From Phytopythium helicoides (Eukaryota; Oomycota; Peronosporomycetes; Pythiales; Pythiaceae), in contig JANFNE010000007.1 in the NCBI GenBank assembly GCA_024867545.1, positions 1,302,001 through 1,366,000 on the forward strand: a DNA stretch of 64,000 nt, given 5' to 3'. Position 1 is the stretch's first letter. Every line of letters begins with the position of its first letter. Below, one piece after another: positions 1-11,888 of the stretch. The notes below the pieces were generated by a model, which saw nothing but the letters and a program-made list of their open reading frames with translations, did not search any database and was not told where the DNA came from. The translations under genes and the position numbers were made by a program.

Positions 1-1
1 C

Positions 2-67
2 GCTGCCATCATGGACAAGAGTCTGTACCTGCAGGACGCGGATGACCTGGATTCGCTGAAAGAGTAG
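2..67 (+). CDS. C-terminal end of an upstream gene (partial)
   Basis: An open frame enters from the left edge of the window and ends at the TAG at 65-67, giving about 21 residues that finish in the acidic tail DADDLDSLKE. Only this tail is visible, so the product cannot be named. The orientation is the same as the STT3 gene downstream. The acidic composition and codon choice look coding, but the stretch is too short for a firm call. Confidence 0.45.
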   Translation, partial: AAIMDKSLYLQDADDLDSLKE

Positions 68-899
68 ATTCCGAATCCCAGCGTCATCTGAGATCCAATG
101 TAGCGGGCTGTAGGCCAACCAAATCTAGGGGATGTCGTTCAGTATTGCTTCGGGATGGCGAAAAAATCGTCTACGATCCCACACAAACGCTGTACGTTCA
201 TTGCTGGGCATAGACCGCGTCGTCGTCATCAATTGTTTCAACCTGGTCCGCCGCGTTAGGTTCTCCGAACGCTAGAATAGACGCTCCGGCGCTTTGCAGT
301 CGCCCTGCAATCTGACGCGCTCGCTGGAAACCATTTCAGATAACCGCGTAAGTAGATATCTGGGTATTTACGCCAGTTCCGAGACGCGCACCGCGTCTTG
401 CGCGTTGTGAATGCTATCCATTTCAGTTTGGATCGCCACTGCTTCTTCTTCCAGCTCGCTATAGTCAGAACCACATCCACATCCGATCAATACCACAGCG
501 CATCGAGCCACTGTTAACTCCGCCAACCCACCGATGCCCTAGAACGAGGCGCGTCGCCACCGCTGTCAACTGGAATCGAAGCGGTTCCCATGGTCAGCAC
601 CTGCGGCCCAAGCCGTCGGACTTCAGCCCAGCGCGCACCTGCGCCAGCGCGTCCTCCAGCGACGCGATCTCCGCCTGCGCGTCACCCTGATGCGCGTCGC
701 TCACTCGCCTCGGCTCCGTCTCCATGCCCCTCGCCGCCACGTGCGCTCGAGCCCGCAAATCCGCAAGTGAGAGGCAACCAAAAGGGAAACGTCAAACTTC
801 AACCAAATCGGTCGCGCGAAGGTCGCTCGAGGCGCCTATGAGCGTTTGTATCGAGGGGGAAACCTGAGGGACATTCGCCACTATCGACCTGCTGCCGCC
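68..899. other. Intergenic region upstream of STT3
   Basis: No convincing gene is visible. The open frames at 256-480 (minus) and 590-841 (plus) are short, of biased composition (Arg/Pro-rich) and have no recognisable domain. The region presumably holds the 3' end of the upstream gene and the STT3 promoter; no clear TATA box was found. Confidence 0.5.
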
Positions 900-3390
900 A
901 TGCCGAGCGCAGAGCTGCCGCCCGTCGCGACGGCCGCCGTGCTGCTGGCGTCATGCGCGCTCGCGTTCGCCATCCGGCTATTCCCCGTCGTCAACTGGGG
1001 CAGCGTGCGTCTCCCCCGGCCCCGCGGCCGCGCTTTCCCTCGCCGCCGCCTGTCTCCTCGTTGACACGCAGTGCCTTTCTCCTCCTCAGGTGATCCACGA
1101 GTTCGACCCGCAGTTCAACTACCGCGTGACCAAGTTCCTGGCGCAGGACGGCATCTACGAGCTGCTCAACTGGTTCGACGACCGCTCGTGGTACCCGCTG
1201 GGCCGCGTGGTGGGCACCACGCTCTACCCGGGACTCATGCTTGCAGCCGCGGGCATCCACTGGGGCGTCGGCTTCTTCACGCGCATTGACCTCAACGTGC
1301 GCCACGCGTGTGTGCTCGTGACCCCCGTGTTCGCCGCCTTCTCCTGCGTCGCCATCTTCTTGCTGACCCGCGACGTGACCCGCAACTCGCTTACGGCGCT
1401 GCTGGCGGCCGCGCTCATTGCCATCTCTCCCGCCTACATCTCGCGCTCCACGGCAGGCTCGTTCGACAATGAAGGTGTCGCAATCTTCTTGCTGATCTTC
1501 ACGTTTTACCTGTGGGTCAAAGCGGTGCGCACGGGCTCGATGCTCTTCTCGGCGTTTGCGGCGCTCTCGTACTTTGCAATGGCCTTCTCCTGGGGGGGAT
1601 ACGTGTTCATCATCAACGTCATCCCCATCCACGTTGTCGCGCTGCTCTTCTCGCGCAACTACTCCACGCGCGTTTACGTGGCGTACTCGACGTTCTACCC
1701 GATCGCAATGCTGCTGTCAATGCAAGTGCCCTTCATCGGCTTCAACGCTGTGCTCAAGGCTGAGGCGGCGGCGTCGCACGGCGTCTTCCTTCTGCTTCAA
1801 GGTGCCCTATGTCTCATCGCCTTTTGAGTTTGGCTCTGTGGAATCTCACCCTACATCTTTATTTTGTGCTTCGACGCAGGCTTCGCGCTTCTGCATTGGA
1901 TCTCTGGAGAAATCTCTCAGAGCGACTTTACCAAGCTCGTACGTCTGATTATCATTGCCGGTGTAGCAATTGTTGCCACGGGTTTGGTTGCAGCCATGGC
2001 ACTTGGAAAGCTTCAGTGGAGCGGTCGGAGCCTGACTCTTCTCGACCCAACGTACGCCTCCAAGTACATCCCAATCATTGCCTCTGTCGGTGAGCACCAG
2101 CCGACTACTTGGGCTGCGTTCTACTTCTCCCTCGGCCCTTCCATGCTCTTCGTGCCGTTGGGCATCTATTACTCGTTCCAGACGCCGAATTCAGGCTTCA
2201 TCTTCATGATTGTGTACAGCGTATTCGCGTTCTACTTTGCCGGTGTGATGGTGCGTTTGCTTCTCACATTGGCCCCCGCAGCATGCTTCCTGTCTGCAGT
2301 TGGTATTTCGAATTTTCTGGACAAGATCTCGGTCCTACTTCGCTCCGACGAAGCATCAAAGCCAGCTGAACCGACTGGTTCTGCTCCTACCGAATCCAAC
2401 AGCTCGCTCAAGCGGCGAAAGTTTGCCAAGGTTCCTGCTGCCACCAAAAAGACAGCTCCCGCTGAAAAAGCACCAACAGCCAAGAAGGAAGACGATTCAA
2501 CTTCACTATTGGCTGCGACTCTACGCTTTGAGAAGTTGCCTTCTATTGAGGCAAAGGGCCCGAACAAAGTGTCTCGCACGATCGGTCTACTCCTTATCGC
2601 GTGCTGTGTAAGTAGTGCTGGAGGTGTATGAAGAAAGGTACTGGTGGCGATGGCTCATCTGTGTTGCTGTTTGTGACTTTAGTTCCTGCTGGTTGTCCAA
2701 GTCCGGCACTCTGTTACTGCGTCGAACAAGGCATTCTCGTCGACGCAGCTGGTGTATGTCAAGCGCAACATGACGGACGGCACGAAAGCTGTGCACGATG
2801 ACTACCGCGAGGCGTACGCGTGGCTGCGAGCAAACACTCCGGAAGACGCCACCATCTTGAGCTGGTGGGACTACGGGTACCAGATCTCAACGTTTGCGAA
2901 TCGCACCGTGCTTGTGGACAACAACACGTGGAACAACACGCACATTGCAACAGTCGGCCGCGTGCTAGCGTCTAGCGAAGAGGATGCGCTACCGATTCTT
3001 CACAGCCTTGGAGTCGACTATGTTCTAGTCTTGTTTGGCGGAAAAATCGGTATGGGTGGGGATGATTTGGACAAGCTTCCGTGGATCATTCGGATTACCG
3101 AGGGTGTGTTTCCCGATGCAGTGCTAGAGTCTGAGTATCAAATCAATGGTCGATACGCTCATCACGCGAACGCGACGCTCGCGATGACGGAGAGTTTGGC
3201 GTACAAGCTCAGCTACTACGAGTTTAACAAGGTATTGGACAAGAGTTCAACCGGCAACTCGACCCTTGGCGGCATGGATGTGAGTCGCAAGATCCGTATT
3301 AGCCAGCAGGATATCGAGCTGCGCCACCTCGAGCACGCGTTCACAACTGAGTCGTGGATCATGCGCATTTTTCGAGTCAAGAAGGATTGA
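900..3390 (+). CDS. STT3: Oligosaccharyltransferase catalytic subunit STT3 (four exons)
   Basis: STT3 is the catalytic subunit of the ER oligosaccharyltransferase, which moves the lipid-linked glycan onto Asn in N-X-S/T sequons. Exons read 900-1004, 1090-1801, 1880-2607 and 2683-3390 (750 codons plus stop, normal length for the family). Introns of 85, 78 and 75 bp have GT..AG ends. The first splice creates the family motif GSVIHEFDPQFNYR with the catalytic acidic residue. The second joins FLLLQ to GFALLHW and removes an in-frame TGA at 1825-1827. SRSTAGSFDNEGVAIF and the signature SWWDYG (near 2860) are present, and the N-terminal two-thirds is multi-pass hydrophobic. The last exon carries the luminal catalytic domain. 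Unusual: a Lys/Ser/Pro-rich insert of about 85 residues lies before the last membrane segment. The gene appears intact. A Crypton array begins 281 bp after its stop. Confidence 0.95.
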
Positions 3391-3671
3391 TCCAAGCTAG
3401 ATGATTGGAGTGACTCGTGCGTTTTCGCATTAACAAGTTTTGCATCGATGATGTCATATGCATCTGCGACCACGTGTTGGGTTTCATGTAAACGTTGGAT
3501 GGCAATCAAGCACTCTTTGCTGAATCAAGAACTGCTGAGTAAAAAGTACGAAAACCTCACCTGTCCATTTTCTTGATTCTTGAGAAATTCCAAAACTCAT
3601 CGATTTGGCAAATCTGTGAGCTATACATGACCTATTTCAACCCCAATAGTAGACCCTGTACGATATATTCT
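3391..3671. other. Spacer between STT3 and the Crypton array
   Basis: This A/T-rich stretch of 281 bp presumably contains the STT3 3' UTR and polyadenylation signals. No coding potential is seen. It ends exactly at the first copy of the 9-base sequence TACTGTATC that borders the Crypton units. Confidence 0.5.
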
Positions 3672-3680
3672 TACTGTATC
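3672..3680 (+). repeat. Crypton junction sequence TACTGTATC, left
   Basis: The same nine bases occur at 3672-3680, 7041-7049 and 10410-10418, that is at the left edge, the internal junction and the right edge. This fits the core of a recombinase attachment site. The host target and the element copy cannot be told apart without an empty site. Confidence 0.75.
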
Positions 3681-4176
3681 GTTTATCGTCGTCCTAAAGT
3701 CGGCAACTGCTGACAATCAAAACTCGGACGAAGATAGCGATTATTCCCGGCAACGCATTTATTACTTGAAATAATTATGGACGGATAACCGTACCCCGTG
3801 TATCTTCGTTCTGTCACCGTATTCGTCGATATCATTGGCTATAAATGAAGGCAGACGCTAGGTTTGGCAGAACCACAAGCACTCGTCGTTCTTCTCGCTC
3901 AAGGCCAAGCACACTCGTCCTTTGGCCTGCCTCCTTCGCCCCAGATCGCCGACAGCGCGCTCTTTCGGGTCTGCTTCTCGCCGTCATCCTCAAGAACGTG
4001 CTCTTGACGGTGTGTGACGTGTACACGGTGGTGAACTGAGCGCTTGCAGGTGTGTAACGCGCTAACAGTGGTGAACCGCAGATTTGCAGGTCTGTGGTGC
4101 TTTGTGCCAGACAAATGAGCAACTACCAGTAAGCATTGCGCTATTGTGCACCTATAGATCAGTCCCATGGTCGATC

Positions 4177-4509
4177 CTAAGGTAATTGTGCGTCTTGCTG
4201 TCTGCTGCAGGCTCTTACTAATGTACGACAAGCTCTTATGTGAACGTAGTTGCTATTAGAACGATCTTTGCCGAGCGTTCTGCAGCACGAATGGTACGGA
4301 TCTGTGTCTGCTTGATGCGAGTACGTGTCCGTGTATAACATGCACTCGTCCGCACACGACTCACAGATGCGTGCAGTGCGGTGTAGACCCACCTGCTGTT
4401 CCAGTCCATGGCACAGCACATTTCGCTGTGAGCAATGATCCCACACGCGCTTAGAGGCACGAATGTGGTTGGGGATCACCTTGACTTGCATCGTACGTAT
4501 ATTTTGCAC
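4177..4509 (-). CDS. Cys/His-rich small ORF inside Crypton unit 1
   Basis: This 110-residue frame lies about 200 bp downstream of the transposase stop on the same strand. It contains spaced Cys and His residues (DHCSQRNVLCHG, ICESCADEC, SCC) that could bind zinc. I do not recognise the family. Overlapping frames in other phases (3832-4122, 3899-4231, 4236-4460) look like shadows. It might be a second element-encoded protein, a captured fragment or chance; the Cys pattern is the only positive sign. Confidence 0.35.
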   Translation of the reverse strand: MQNIRTMQVKVIPNHIRASKRVWDHCSQRNVLCHGLEQQVGLHRTARICESCADECMLYTDTYSHQADTDPYHSCCRTLGKDRSNSNYVHIRACRTLVRACSRQQDAQLP

Positions 4510-4709
4510 GCTAATAGCCAGGCATGGGTGGATTGAAGGTGCGGGAAATGCGGCAGTGTCCTTAGGATGCTTTGAGCATGCCTTATTCTATTGAATGGCT
4601 CGAAGCCGGTTGGTGACTCTGCATTATCTGGTTGCAACCCAATGTCTAACGCAAAATACTACTCTATGATTGCAGACCAACGGTGCTCACACTTGGCGTT
4701 CGTGTGCAG

Positions 4710-6887
4710 CTAGGTTCGAGGTGGGATGAACCGGACGCGTCGGCTAGCGCGAAATGCAGCTCGCTCATGAGACGATAGTTTCCCCCATGCCTTTACAATC
4801 CCAGTAAGTGTTCCAGAGCGAAGGCGCTTACGCTGTGCGCCAGCGTTTGATGCAGCCTCTGCAAATCCATTGACTAATATCGTTTCACATGCAATGGCCA
4901 TACGCTGCATAGCAGAAACCCATTCCAATCGGGCAGCCGCTTGTGTCGTCGGTGGAACAGGAGGTATGGTACTGAAATCGGCTACTACAGCGGCTATTTC
5001 GATTGCTCTCAAGCATTCTTTCTGTGCACGATGGGTGGGATTTTTTGGAAGCGAGCCGAGGCCCTCGAGCATATACTGCAATAGAAAGTCGGAAAGTTTT
5101 TTGCCTTTCAAGTTAGCCAGGCTTGATGGCCAGCTTTGGCCAACACGAGGGGCGCGAAGTTGAATTGCTCCAGGAGATACTGTGTCGTTTGAGATACTTG
5201 GAAGTGGTGTGACTACGGCAGCATGATGACAACCAGCTCTCATCTGGTTAGGATTATTGCTGCTGTTTAAGCTGTCGAGGCGATCAAGGACTCGATGAAC
5301 AAGAGATTTAAGCTCCTCGTTTGCTGTTGCAAGTTGCTGATAGCCTGTGAGCAGTCGCTGGAGAGTCTCGTCGAAGGTGTGCACACCTACAAACTGCTCT
5401 GCTTGTTCTTCTGCTGATAAACCCTCTCTAACAACATGAACTGGCAGCGACAGGATGTTTTCAGTGGTGAACCGTTTTCTGATCACTCGACCCCAATCAA
5501 GAAGTTCATCACGACAAGAGCGAGTCTGTGGTAACATGGCGTGCACATGCTCTAGCTCTTGGTGTAGAATGTGATGAGGAGCAAGTTCTAGAGTATCTCG
5601 ATAGTACATCAGTAGCGTAGCAGTGAGACAGTCAGCAAAACCTTTTGGCCCTACTCTAGAGAAATGACGAAGCCTAAGTGTCTTGGCAAACTCATTGACT
5701 CTAGTGTACATTTGATAGGCTTCCATTTCAAAACAAGCAAGACTCGGTGGGTGGCCAGCCTGTTTTGTGTCAGTCCATCCTCCAAGAACTTTTGCAACAT
5801 TTTGGTCACTGGCAGAGGTTGGCGATATGTATTCAAGCAAAGTGGCGAACCCATCCATACTCCAAAGACCACGATGCGCCAAATCTGATAAGTTCACACT
5901 TGCGTTAGAGCTCGCATATGCAGCACCACCACGCCTTGCTGAGTGAGACTGTAAATTTTTAGTCAATGCAGCTTCATGGTCAAATTCATACACCGATTTG
6001 AGGACTCGATTTATGTAAGCAGCCACGTGAGCATCCGTATTCGAGGCAGTGATTTGGGAAAATACTTTTGGTGACGAGTTGTATGGATCAACTAGCAATT
6101 GAGATGCCAGTGCATGAAATGGATCGACGCTCCAACATTTTGGAGAGCAAAATATCGAGATGCTCTGCTGTTGGCGAACTTTAATTCTAAGCGACAAATA
6201 AACATATTAGTTTTTTTGTTTCATTGGTAAATGAAAGTGATGCTAAATGTATTTGTACCGTGTCAAGTCGATCAAGAAGTAGCTTCCGTGCCAATGGAGA
6301 TCCGAAAAATGGATCGATCCAACGTCTGAGCTCCGGCCTATTGCAAGCCATTGGTTGTTGAGTAGGGTTCGGTCCAGCAAGCTTTTGCTGTCATTTTTAA
6401 GAAACAAAATTGTGGATATAGATCTCAAATCATCAAAAGTCATTGTTGGTGCTTGCTCTTTCAACTTTTTGCCTGTAGATATCGAGAGCATAAGATATTG
6501 TTTTTGTAAATGACGTCGACAGCGCTTGTACCAATCAGGATCAGCTCGGAACAGATTGGTTCCTGTTGATTCCTCAAGTTGTCGTTTAATTGAGCTTAGA
6601 TAACACATCGAAGTTTGCCAATGAATACCTGCATCATTGAATAGAAACGATAGTAGCTTTCCAAACAGCTCCTTAGTCACATCTTTTGCTTCCAAATTGT
6701 TCAATGACAATCCTTTTGCAACATGCTTCGACAAAAAACTATTAAATTTCGCCCGAGCTGATGCGTCTTGCCTCATCGATGAGGACCCCAGCTCACTCTC
6801 CATCAAGTCCACAATTGCATCAACATCAGTGTCAGCTGCATCAGCGCCAGCATCGATCTTCCTCGCCACGTTTCCCTTCCCCTCCAT
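4710..6887 (-). CDS. Crypton tyrosine recombinase (transposase), copy 1, one intron
   Basis: The enzyme cuts and rejoins DNA through a tyrosine intermediate to excise and insert the element. Exon 1 is 6887-6259 and exon 2 is 6186-4710. A 72-bp GT..AG intron (6258-6187) restores one frame of 701 residues, longer than a bare recombinase core. Residues 1-110 look like the SAM-like DNA-binding part. GRSSDVG near residue 190 holds the first catalytic Arg, HSARRGG in exon 2 gives the HxxR box, and RGLWSMDGFATLLEY supplies the likely nucleophilic Tyr, followed by LGGW. The C-terminal ~300 residues carry no domain I recognise. The frame is open throughout, so this copy may be active. Confidence 0.88.
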
Positions 6888-7040
6888 GATCCCCTTTGTG
6901 TTTGTGACTGTTCACCTCAAAATACTGAATGAAACACCCACAAATTTGTTACACGAATGTTACACGAATGTTGCATGAATGTTGCATAATGTTGTGCGAA
7001 TGTGAAGCTTATCGTCGTCGACGACGTTAGAAAAATAAAC

Positions 7041-7049
7041 TACTGTATC
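7041..7049 (+). repeat. Crypton junction sequence TACTGTATC, internal junction
   Basis: This middle copy sits where unit 1 ends and unit 2 starts, and is followed by the left-end sequence GTTTATCGTC. Confidence 0.75.
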
Positions 7050-7545
7050 GTTTATCGTCGTCCTAAAGTCGGCAACTGCTGACAATCAAAACTCGGACGA
7101 AGATAGCGATTATTCCCGGCAACGCATTTATTACTTGAAATAATTATGGACGGATAACCGTACCCCGTGTATCTTCGTTCTGTCACCGTATTCGTCGATA
7201 TCATTGGCTATAAATGAAGGCAGACGCTAGGTTTGGCAGAACCACAAGCACTCGTCGTTCTTCTCGCTCAAGGCCAAGCACACTCGTCCTTTGGCCTGCC
7301 TCCTTCGCCCCAGATCGCCGACAGCGCGCTCTTTCGGGTCTGCTTCTCGCCGTCATCCTCAAGAACGTGCTCTTGACGGTGTGTGACGTGTACACGGTGG
7401 TGAACTGAGCGCTTGCAGGTGTGTAACGCGCTAACAGTGGTGAACCGCAGATTTGCAGGTCTGTGGTGCTTTGTGCCAGACAAATGAGCAACTACCAGTA
7501 AGCATTGCGCTATTGTGCACCTATAGATCAGTCCCATGGTCGATC

Positions 7546-7878
7546 CTAAGGTAATTGTGCGTCTTGCTGTCTGCTGCAGGCTCTTACTAATGTACGACAA
7601 GCTCTTATGTGAACGTAGTTGCTATTAGAACGATCTTTGCCGAGCGTTCTGCAGCACGAATGGTACGGATCTGTGTCTGCTTGATGCGAGTACGTGTCCG
7701 TGTATAACATGCACTCGTCCGCACACGACTCACAGATGCGTGCAGTGCGGTGTAGACCCACCTGCTGTTCCAGTCCATGGCACAGCACATTTCGCTGTGA
7801 GCAATGATCCCACACGCGCTTAGAGGCACGAATGTGGTTGGGGATCACCTTGACTTGCATCGTACGTATATTTTGCAC
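7546..7878 (-). CDS. Cys/His-rich small ORF inside Crypton unit 2
   Basis: This is the identical second copy of the 110-residue Cys/His-rich frame described for unit 1. Because the units are young, its conservation says nothing about selection. Confidence 0.35.
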   Translation of the reverse strand: MQNIRTMQVKVIPNHIRASKRVWDHCSQRNVLCHGLEQQVGLHRTARICESCADECMLYTDTYSHQADTDPYHSCCRTLGKDRSNSNYVHIRACRTLVRACSRQQDAQLP

Positions 7879-8078
7879 GCTAATAGCCAGGCATGGGTGG
7901 ATTGAAGGTGCGGGAAATGCGGCAGTGTCCTTAGGATGCTTTGAGCATGCCTTATTCTATTGAATGGCTCGAAGCCGGTTGGTGACTCTGCATTATCTGG
8001 TTGCAACCCAATGTCTAACGCAAAATACTACTCTATGATTGCAGACCAACGGTGCTCACACTTGGCGTTCGTGTGCAG

Positions 8079-10256
8079 CTAGGTTCGAGGTGGGATGAAC
8101 CGGACGCGTCGGCTAGCGCGAAATGCAGCTCGCTCATGAGACGATAGTTTCCCCCATGCCTTTACAATCCCAGTAAGTGTTCCAGAGCGAAGGCGCTTAC
8201 GCTGTGCGCCAGCGTTTGATGCAGCCTCTGCAAATCCATTGACTAATATCGTTTCACATGCAATGGCCATACGCTGCATAGCAGAAACCCATTCCAATCG
8301 GGCAGCCGCTTGTGTCGTCGGTGGAACAGGAGGTATGGTACTGAAATCGGCTACTACAGCGGCTATTTCGATTGCTCTCAAGCATTCTTTCTGTGCACGA
8401 TGGGTGGGATTTTTTGGAAGCGAGCCGAGGCCCTCGAGCATATACTGCAATAGAAAGTCGGAAAGTTTTTTGCCTTTCAAGTTAGCCAGGCTTGATGGCC
8501 AGCTTTGGCCAACACGAGGGGCGCGAAGTTGAATTGCTCCAGGAGATACTGTGTCGTTTGAGATACTTGGAAGTGGTGTGACTACGGCAGCATGATGACA
8601 ACCAGCTCTCATCTGGTTAGGATTATTGCTGCTGTTTAAGCTGTCGAGGCGATCAAGGACTCGATGAACAAGAGATTTAAGCTCCTCGTTTGCTGTTGCA
8701 AGTTGCTGATAGCCTGTGAGCAGTCGCTGGAGAGTCTCGTCGAAGGTGTGCACACCTACAAACTGCTCTGCTTGTTCTTCTGCTGATAAACCCTCTCTAA
8801 CAACATGAACTGGCAGCGACAGGATGTTTTCAGTGGTGAACCGTTTTCTGATCACTCGACCCCAATCAAGAAGTTCATCACGACAAGAGCGAGTCTGTGG
8901 TAACATGGCGTGCACATGCTCTAGCTCTTGGTGTAGAATGTGATGAGGAGCAAGTTCTAGAGTATCTCGATAGTACATCAGTAGCGTAGCAGTGAGACAG
9001 TCAGCAAAACCTTTTGGCCCTACTCTAGAGAAATGACGAAGCCTAAGTGTCTTGGCAAACTCATTGACTCTAGTGTACATTTGATAGGCTTCCATTTCAA
9101 AACAAGCAAGACTCGGTGGGTGGCCAGCCTGTTTTGTGTCAGTCCATCCTCCAAGAACTTTTGCAACATTTTGGTCACTGGCAGAGGTTGGCGATATGTA
9201 TTCAAGCAAAGTGGCGAACCCATCCATACTCCAAAGACCACGATGCGCCAAATCTGATAAGTTCACACTTGCGTTAGAGCTCGCATATGCAGCACCACCA
9301 CGCCTTGCTGAGTGAGACTGTAAATTTTTAGTCAATGCAGCTTCATGGTCAAATTCATACACCGATTTGAGGACTCGATTTATGTAAGCAGCCACGTGAG
9401 CATCCGTATTCGAGGCAGTGATTTGGGAAAATACTTTTGGTGACGAGTTGTATGGATCAACTAGCAATTGAGATGCCAGTGCATGAAATGGATCGACGCT
9501 CCAACATTTTGGAGAGCAAAATATCGAGATGCTCTGCTGTTGGCGAACTTTAATTCTAAGCGACAAATAAACATATTAGTTTTTTTGTTTCATTGGTAAA
9601 TGAAAGTGATGCTAAATGTATTTGTACCGTGTCAAGTCGATCAAGAAGTAGCTTCCGTGCCAATGGAGATCCGAAAAATGGATCGATCCAACGTCTGAGC
9701 TCCGGCCTATTGCAAGCCATTGGTTGTTGAGTAGGGTTCGGTCCAGCAAGCTTTTGCTGTCATTTTTAAGAAACAAAATTGTGGATATAGATCTCAAATC
9801 ATCAAAAGTCATTGTTGGTGCTTGCTCTTTCAACTTTTTGCCTGTAGATATCGAGAGCATAAGATATTGTTTTTGTAAATGACGTCGACAGCGCTTGTAC
9901 CAATCAGGATCAGCTCGGAACAGATTGGTTCCTGTTGATTCCTCAAGTTGTCGTTTAATTGAGCTTAGATAACACATCGAAGTTTGCCAATGAATACCTG
10001 CATCATTGAATAGAAACGATAGTAGCTTTCCAAACAGCTCCTTAGTCACATCTTTTGCTTCCAAATTGTTCAATGACAATCCTTTTGCAACATGCTTCGA
10101 CAAAAAACTATTAAATTTCGCCCGAGCTGATGCGTCTTGCCTCATCGATGAGGACCCCAGCTCACTCTCCATCAAGTCCACAATTGCATCAACATCAGTG
10201 TCAGCTGCATCAGCGCCAGCATCGATCTTCCTCGCCACGTTTCCCTTCCCCTCCAT
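8079..10256 (-). CDS. Crypton tyrosine recombinase (transposase), copy 2, one intron
   Basis: This is an identical second copy, with exons 10256-9628 and 9555-8079 separated by the same 72-bp intron. Catalytic Arg, HxxR and Tyr motifs are all kept. Two intact identical genes in direct repeat could both be expressed; transcription runs toward STT3. Confidence 0.88.
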
Positions 10257-10409
10257 GATCCCCTTTGTGTTTGTGACTGTTCACCTCAAAATACTGAATG
10301 AAACACCCACAAATTTGTTACACGAATGTTACACGAATGTTGCATGAATGTTGCATAATGTTGTGCGAATGTGAAGCTTATCGTCGTCGACGACGTTAGA
10401 AAAATAAAC

Positions 10410-10418
10410 TACTGTATC
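10410..10418 (+). repeat. Crypton junction sequence TACTGTATC, right
   Basis: This third copy closes the array. The bases after it do not match the left end of the Crypton, so they are host flank or an older repeat. Confidence 0.75.
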
Positions 10419-11888
10419 TTCCTGTCAAATTTTAGTTTGCACGCCAAACCACTTTTGCGGCGCAGATCCGGGCTTTTACAAATCAATCGAAAGGGCTAAA
10501 AAAAATACTACTGTACATGTTACTATGTCAATCTCACGAAAAATCACATTTCTCGGCGAAAACGAAGCGTTTGAGAAGGGTGTTATGCCGATTCGAAATA
10601 TCGCTTTTTCGAGATGGACTTTTGAGCTGTATTCCCGCTGATGAAGTAAGCTTTGTCAAAAATCTATAAATTACTATCAAAAACGAGAAATCCTTCAAAT
10701 ATGTGGTTTTTGCATAAGAGGAGGACAAATTAACAGTCAAAAGCTCAATCACGATACCTCCGAGTGCAACGTTCGTTTTGAAGTGCCAAGTCGTTCAGCA
10801 CCAGATGATTTCATGAGGTAATCACCCAGAAATAAGTGTCGTTCCGATGTACTGATAGCTTCACAACAACCTATCCAACTCTCATTTACTTCCCTTTTGG
10901 CTGTGCAGCAACCACAGTCAAGTGGTACGCTAAACACACCACCCCAGGTGGATTGGTGAGCGCGAAGTGTGTGCGAAGGTGCCGAAGACGCCGGGTCTCA
11001 ATGCGCTGGCGGCGTCATTTAACCGCAGTGTGGTACTGCCGTGCCTGTAATCGAGTAGAGCTCAAGCGCTTAATGACGATAAAGTAGCGAGAGCGGCGAC
11101 AAGACCTGCGGCAGGTGGATGTGGTAAATGAGAGTCGACGCTACAGCTGACAAGCGAGGATATCGCAACGAAGCAAACAACATACAGAAGCTACAGCCGC
11201 GCTGCAGGCATCAAGAGGCGATTAGCAAGAATATACGAGGGATGGTATTGGCTACTACCGCGTAAGGCAATCAAAAGTTGTTACCACGAGCGTTATGGGC
11301 AAGAGTGAACATGAAAGTGCATGATTCTATGTAGGTTTGCTTAGATTATATAAAAGGATGTGCCTTGCAATTTTTGATTGTCAGGCAATAATTTTTTCGT
11401 CAACCATAGCACCCATACCAACGTGCACAAACATGAACATATTGCTATATACAAACTGATAAGTGGGCGGTTAGTTGGAGCAGTATCAACCCTGCGTGTT
11501 GACGAAGCCGCTCATGTACTTGAGGTGCAGCGAGATAAGATAGAGGCTGTCGTACTGATGAAGTGTACTAACTTGTATGCTGTCGTGTTGAAGCAGGGGA
11601 TGCGAGTTCATATGCCATTGCTGGGTCTTTCCATCGCTGGCCCTGGCCTCGGCGCCTTGGAGATCGGCACCGCTTCCGACTGCCTTCTGGTCGTGCGCAC
11701 GCTGCGGATTAGTACTGCTGTGATATGTTGTCAACAGATCCTTCGGCTGTGCTGCCATAGGCCAATCTTGAAGGCAACACAAGCTCATACAGCATGCTAC
11801 ATTAGTTTTCAACCTACTGGGTGGTCTAACTCTACACACCATGCATTTTCGTCTGCAGGTGAGCATGCAATAGCATTCAATAGCCTAG
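10419..11888. other. Gene-poor spacer with repeat relics
   Basis: No intact gene is supported. Frames at 11378-11926 (plus) and 11486-11866 (minus) overlap in opposite directions. The minus one lies directly downstream of the relic at 11889-12497 and may be its decayed continuation. The rest shows no domain and no strong repeat structure. Confidence 0.4.

Larger units (their letters stand above)
3672..7040 (-). mobile_element. Crypton DNA transposon, unit 1 of a head-to-tail pair
   Basis: A 3369-bp unit is repeated without visible change at an offset of exactly 3369 bp. It encodes a tyrosine recombinase on the minus strand (4710-6887). There are no terminal inverted repeats, as expected for Cryptons, which move by tyrosine-recombinase strand exchange through a circular intermediate. 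The unit starts with TACTGTATCG, and the same nine bases TACTGTATC recur at the junction (7041) and after the second unit (10410). Just inside the ends, TTATCGTCGTC occurs at the left (about 3683) and right (about 7010), the right copy merging into the palindrome GTCGTCGACGAC. Confidence 0.9.
7041..10418 (-). mobile_element. Crypton DNA transposon, unit 2, with distal TACTGTATC
   Basis: This second copy has the same orientation as unit 1, and all its open frames translate identically, so the duplication is very recent. The right flank changes to unrelated sequence (TTCCTGTC) right after the third TACTGTATC at 10410-10418. Family knowledge suggests a circular Crypton inserted at the end of a resident copy by site-specific recombination; replication slippage or unequal crossover between the 9-bp repeats would give the same structure. 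Confidence 0.9.

Noticed and set aside
1825..1827. In-frame TGA in STT3 suggesting a pseudogene
   Set aside because: A 78-bp GT..AG intron (1802-1879) spans it, and splicing restores the conserved FLLLQGFALLHW stretch.
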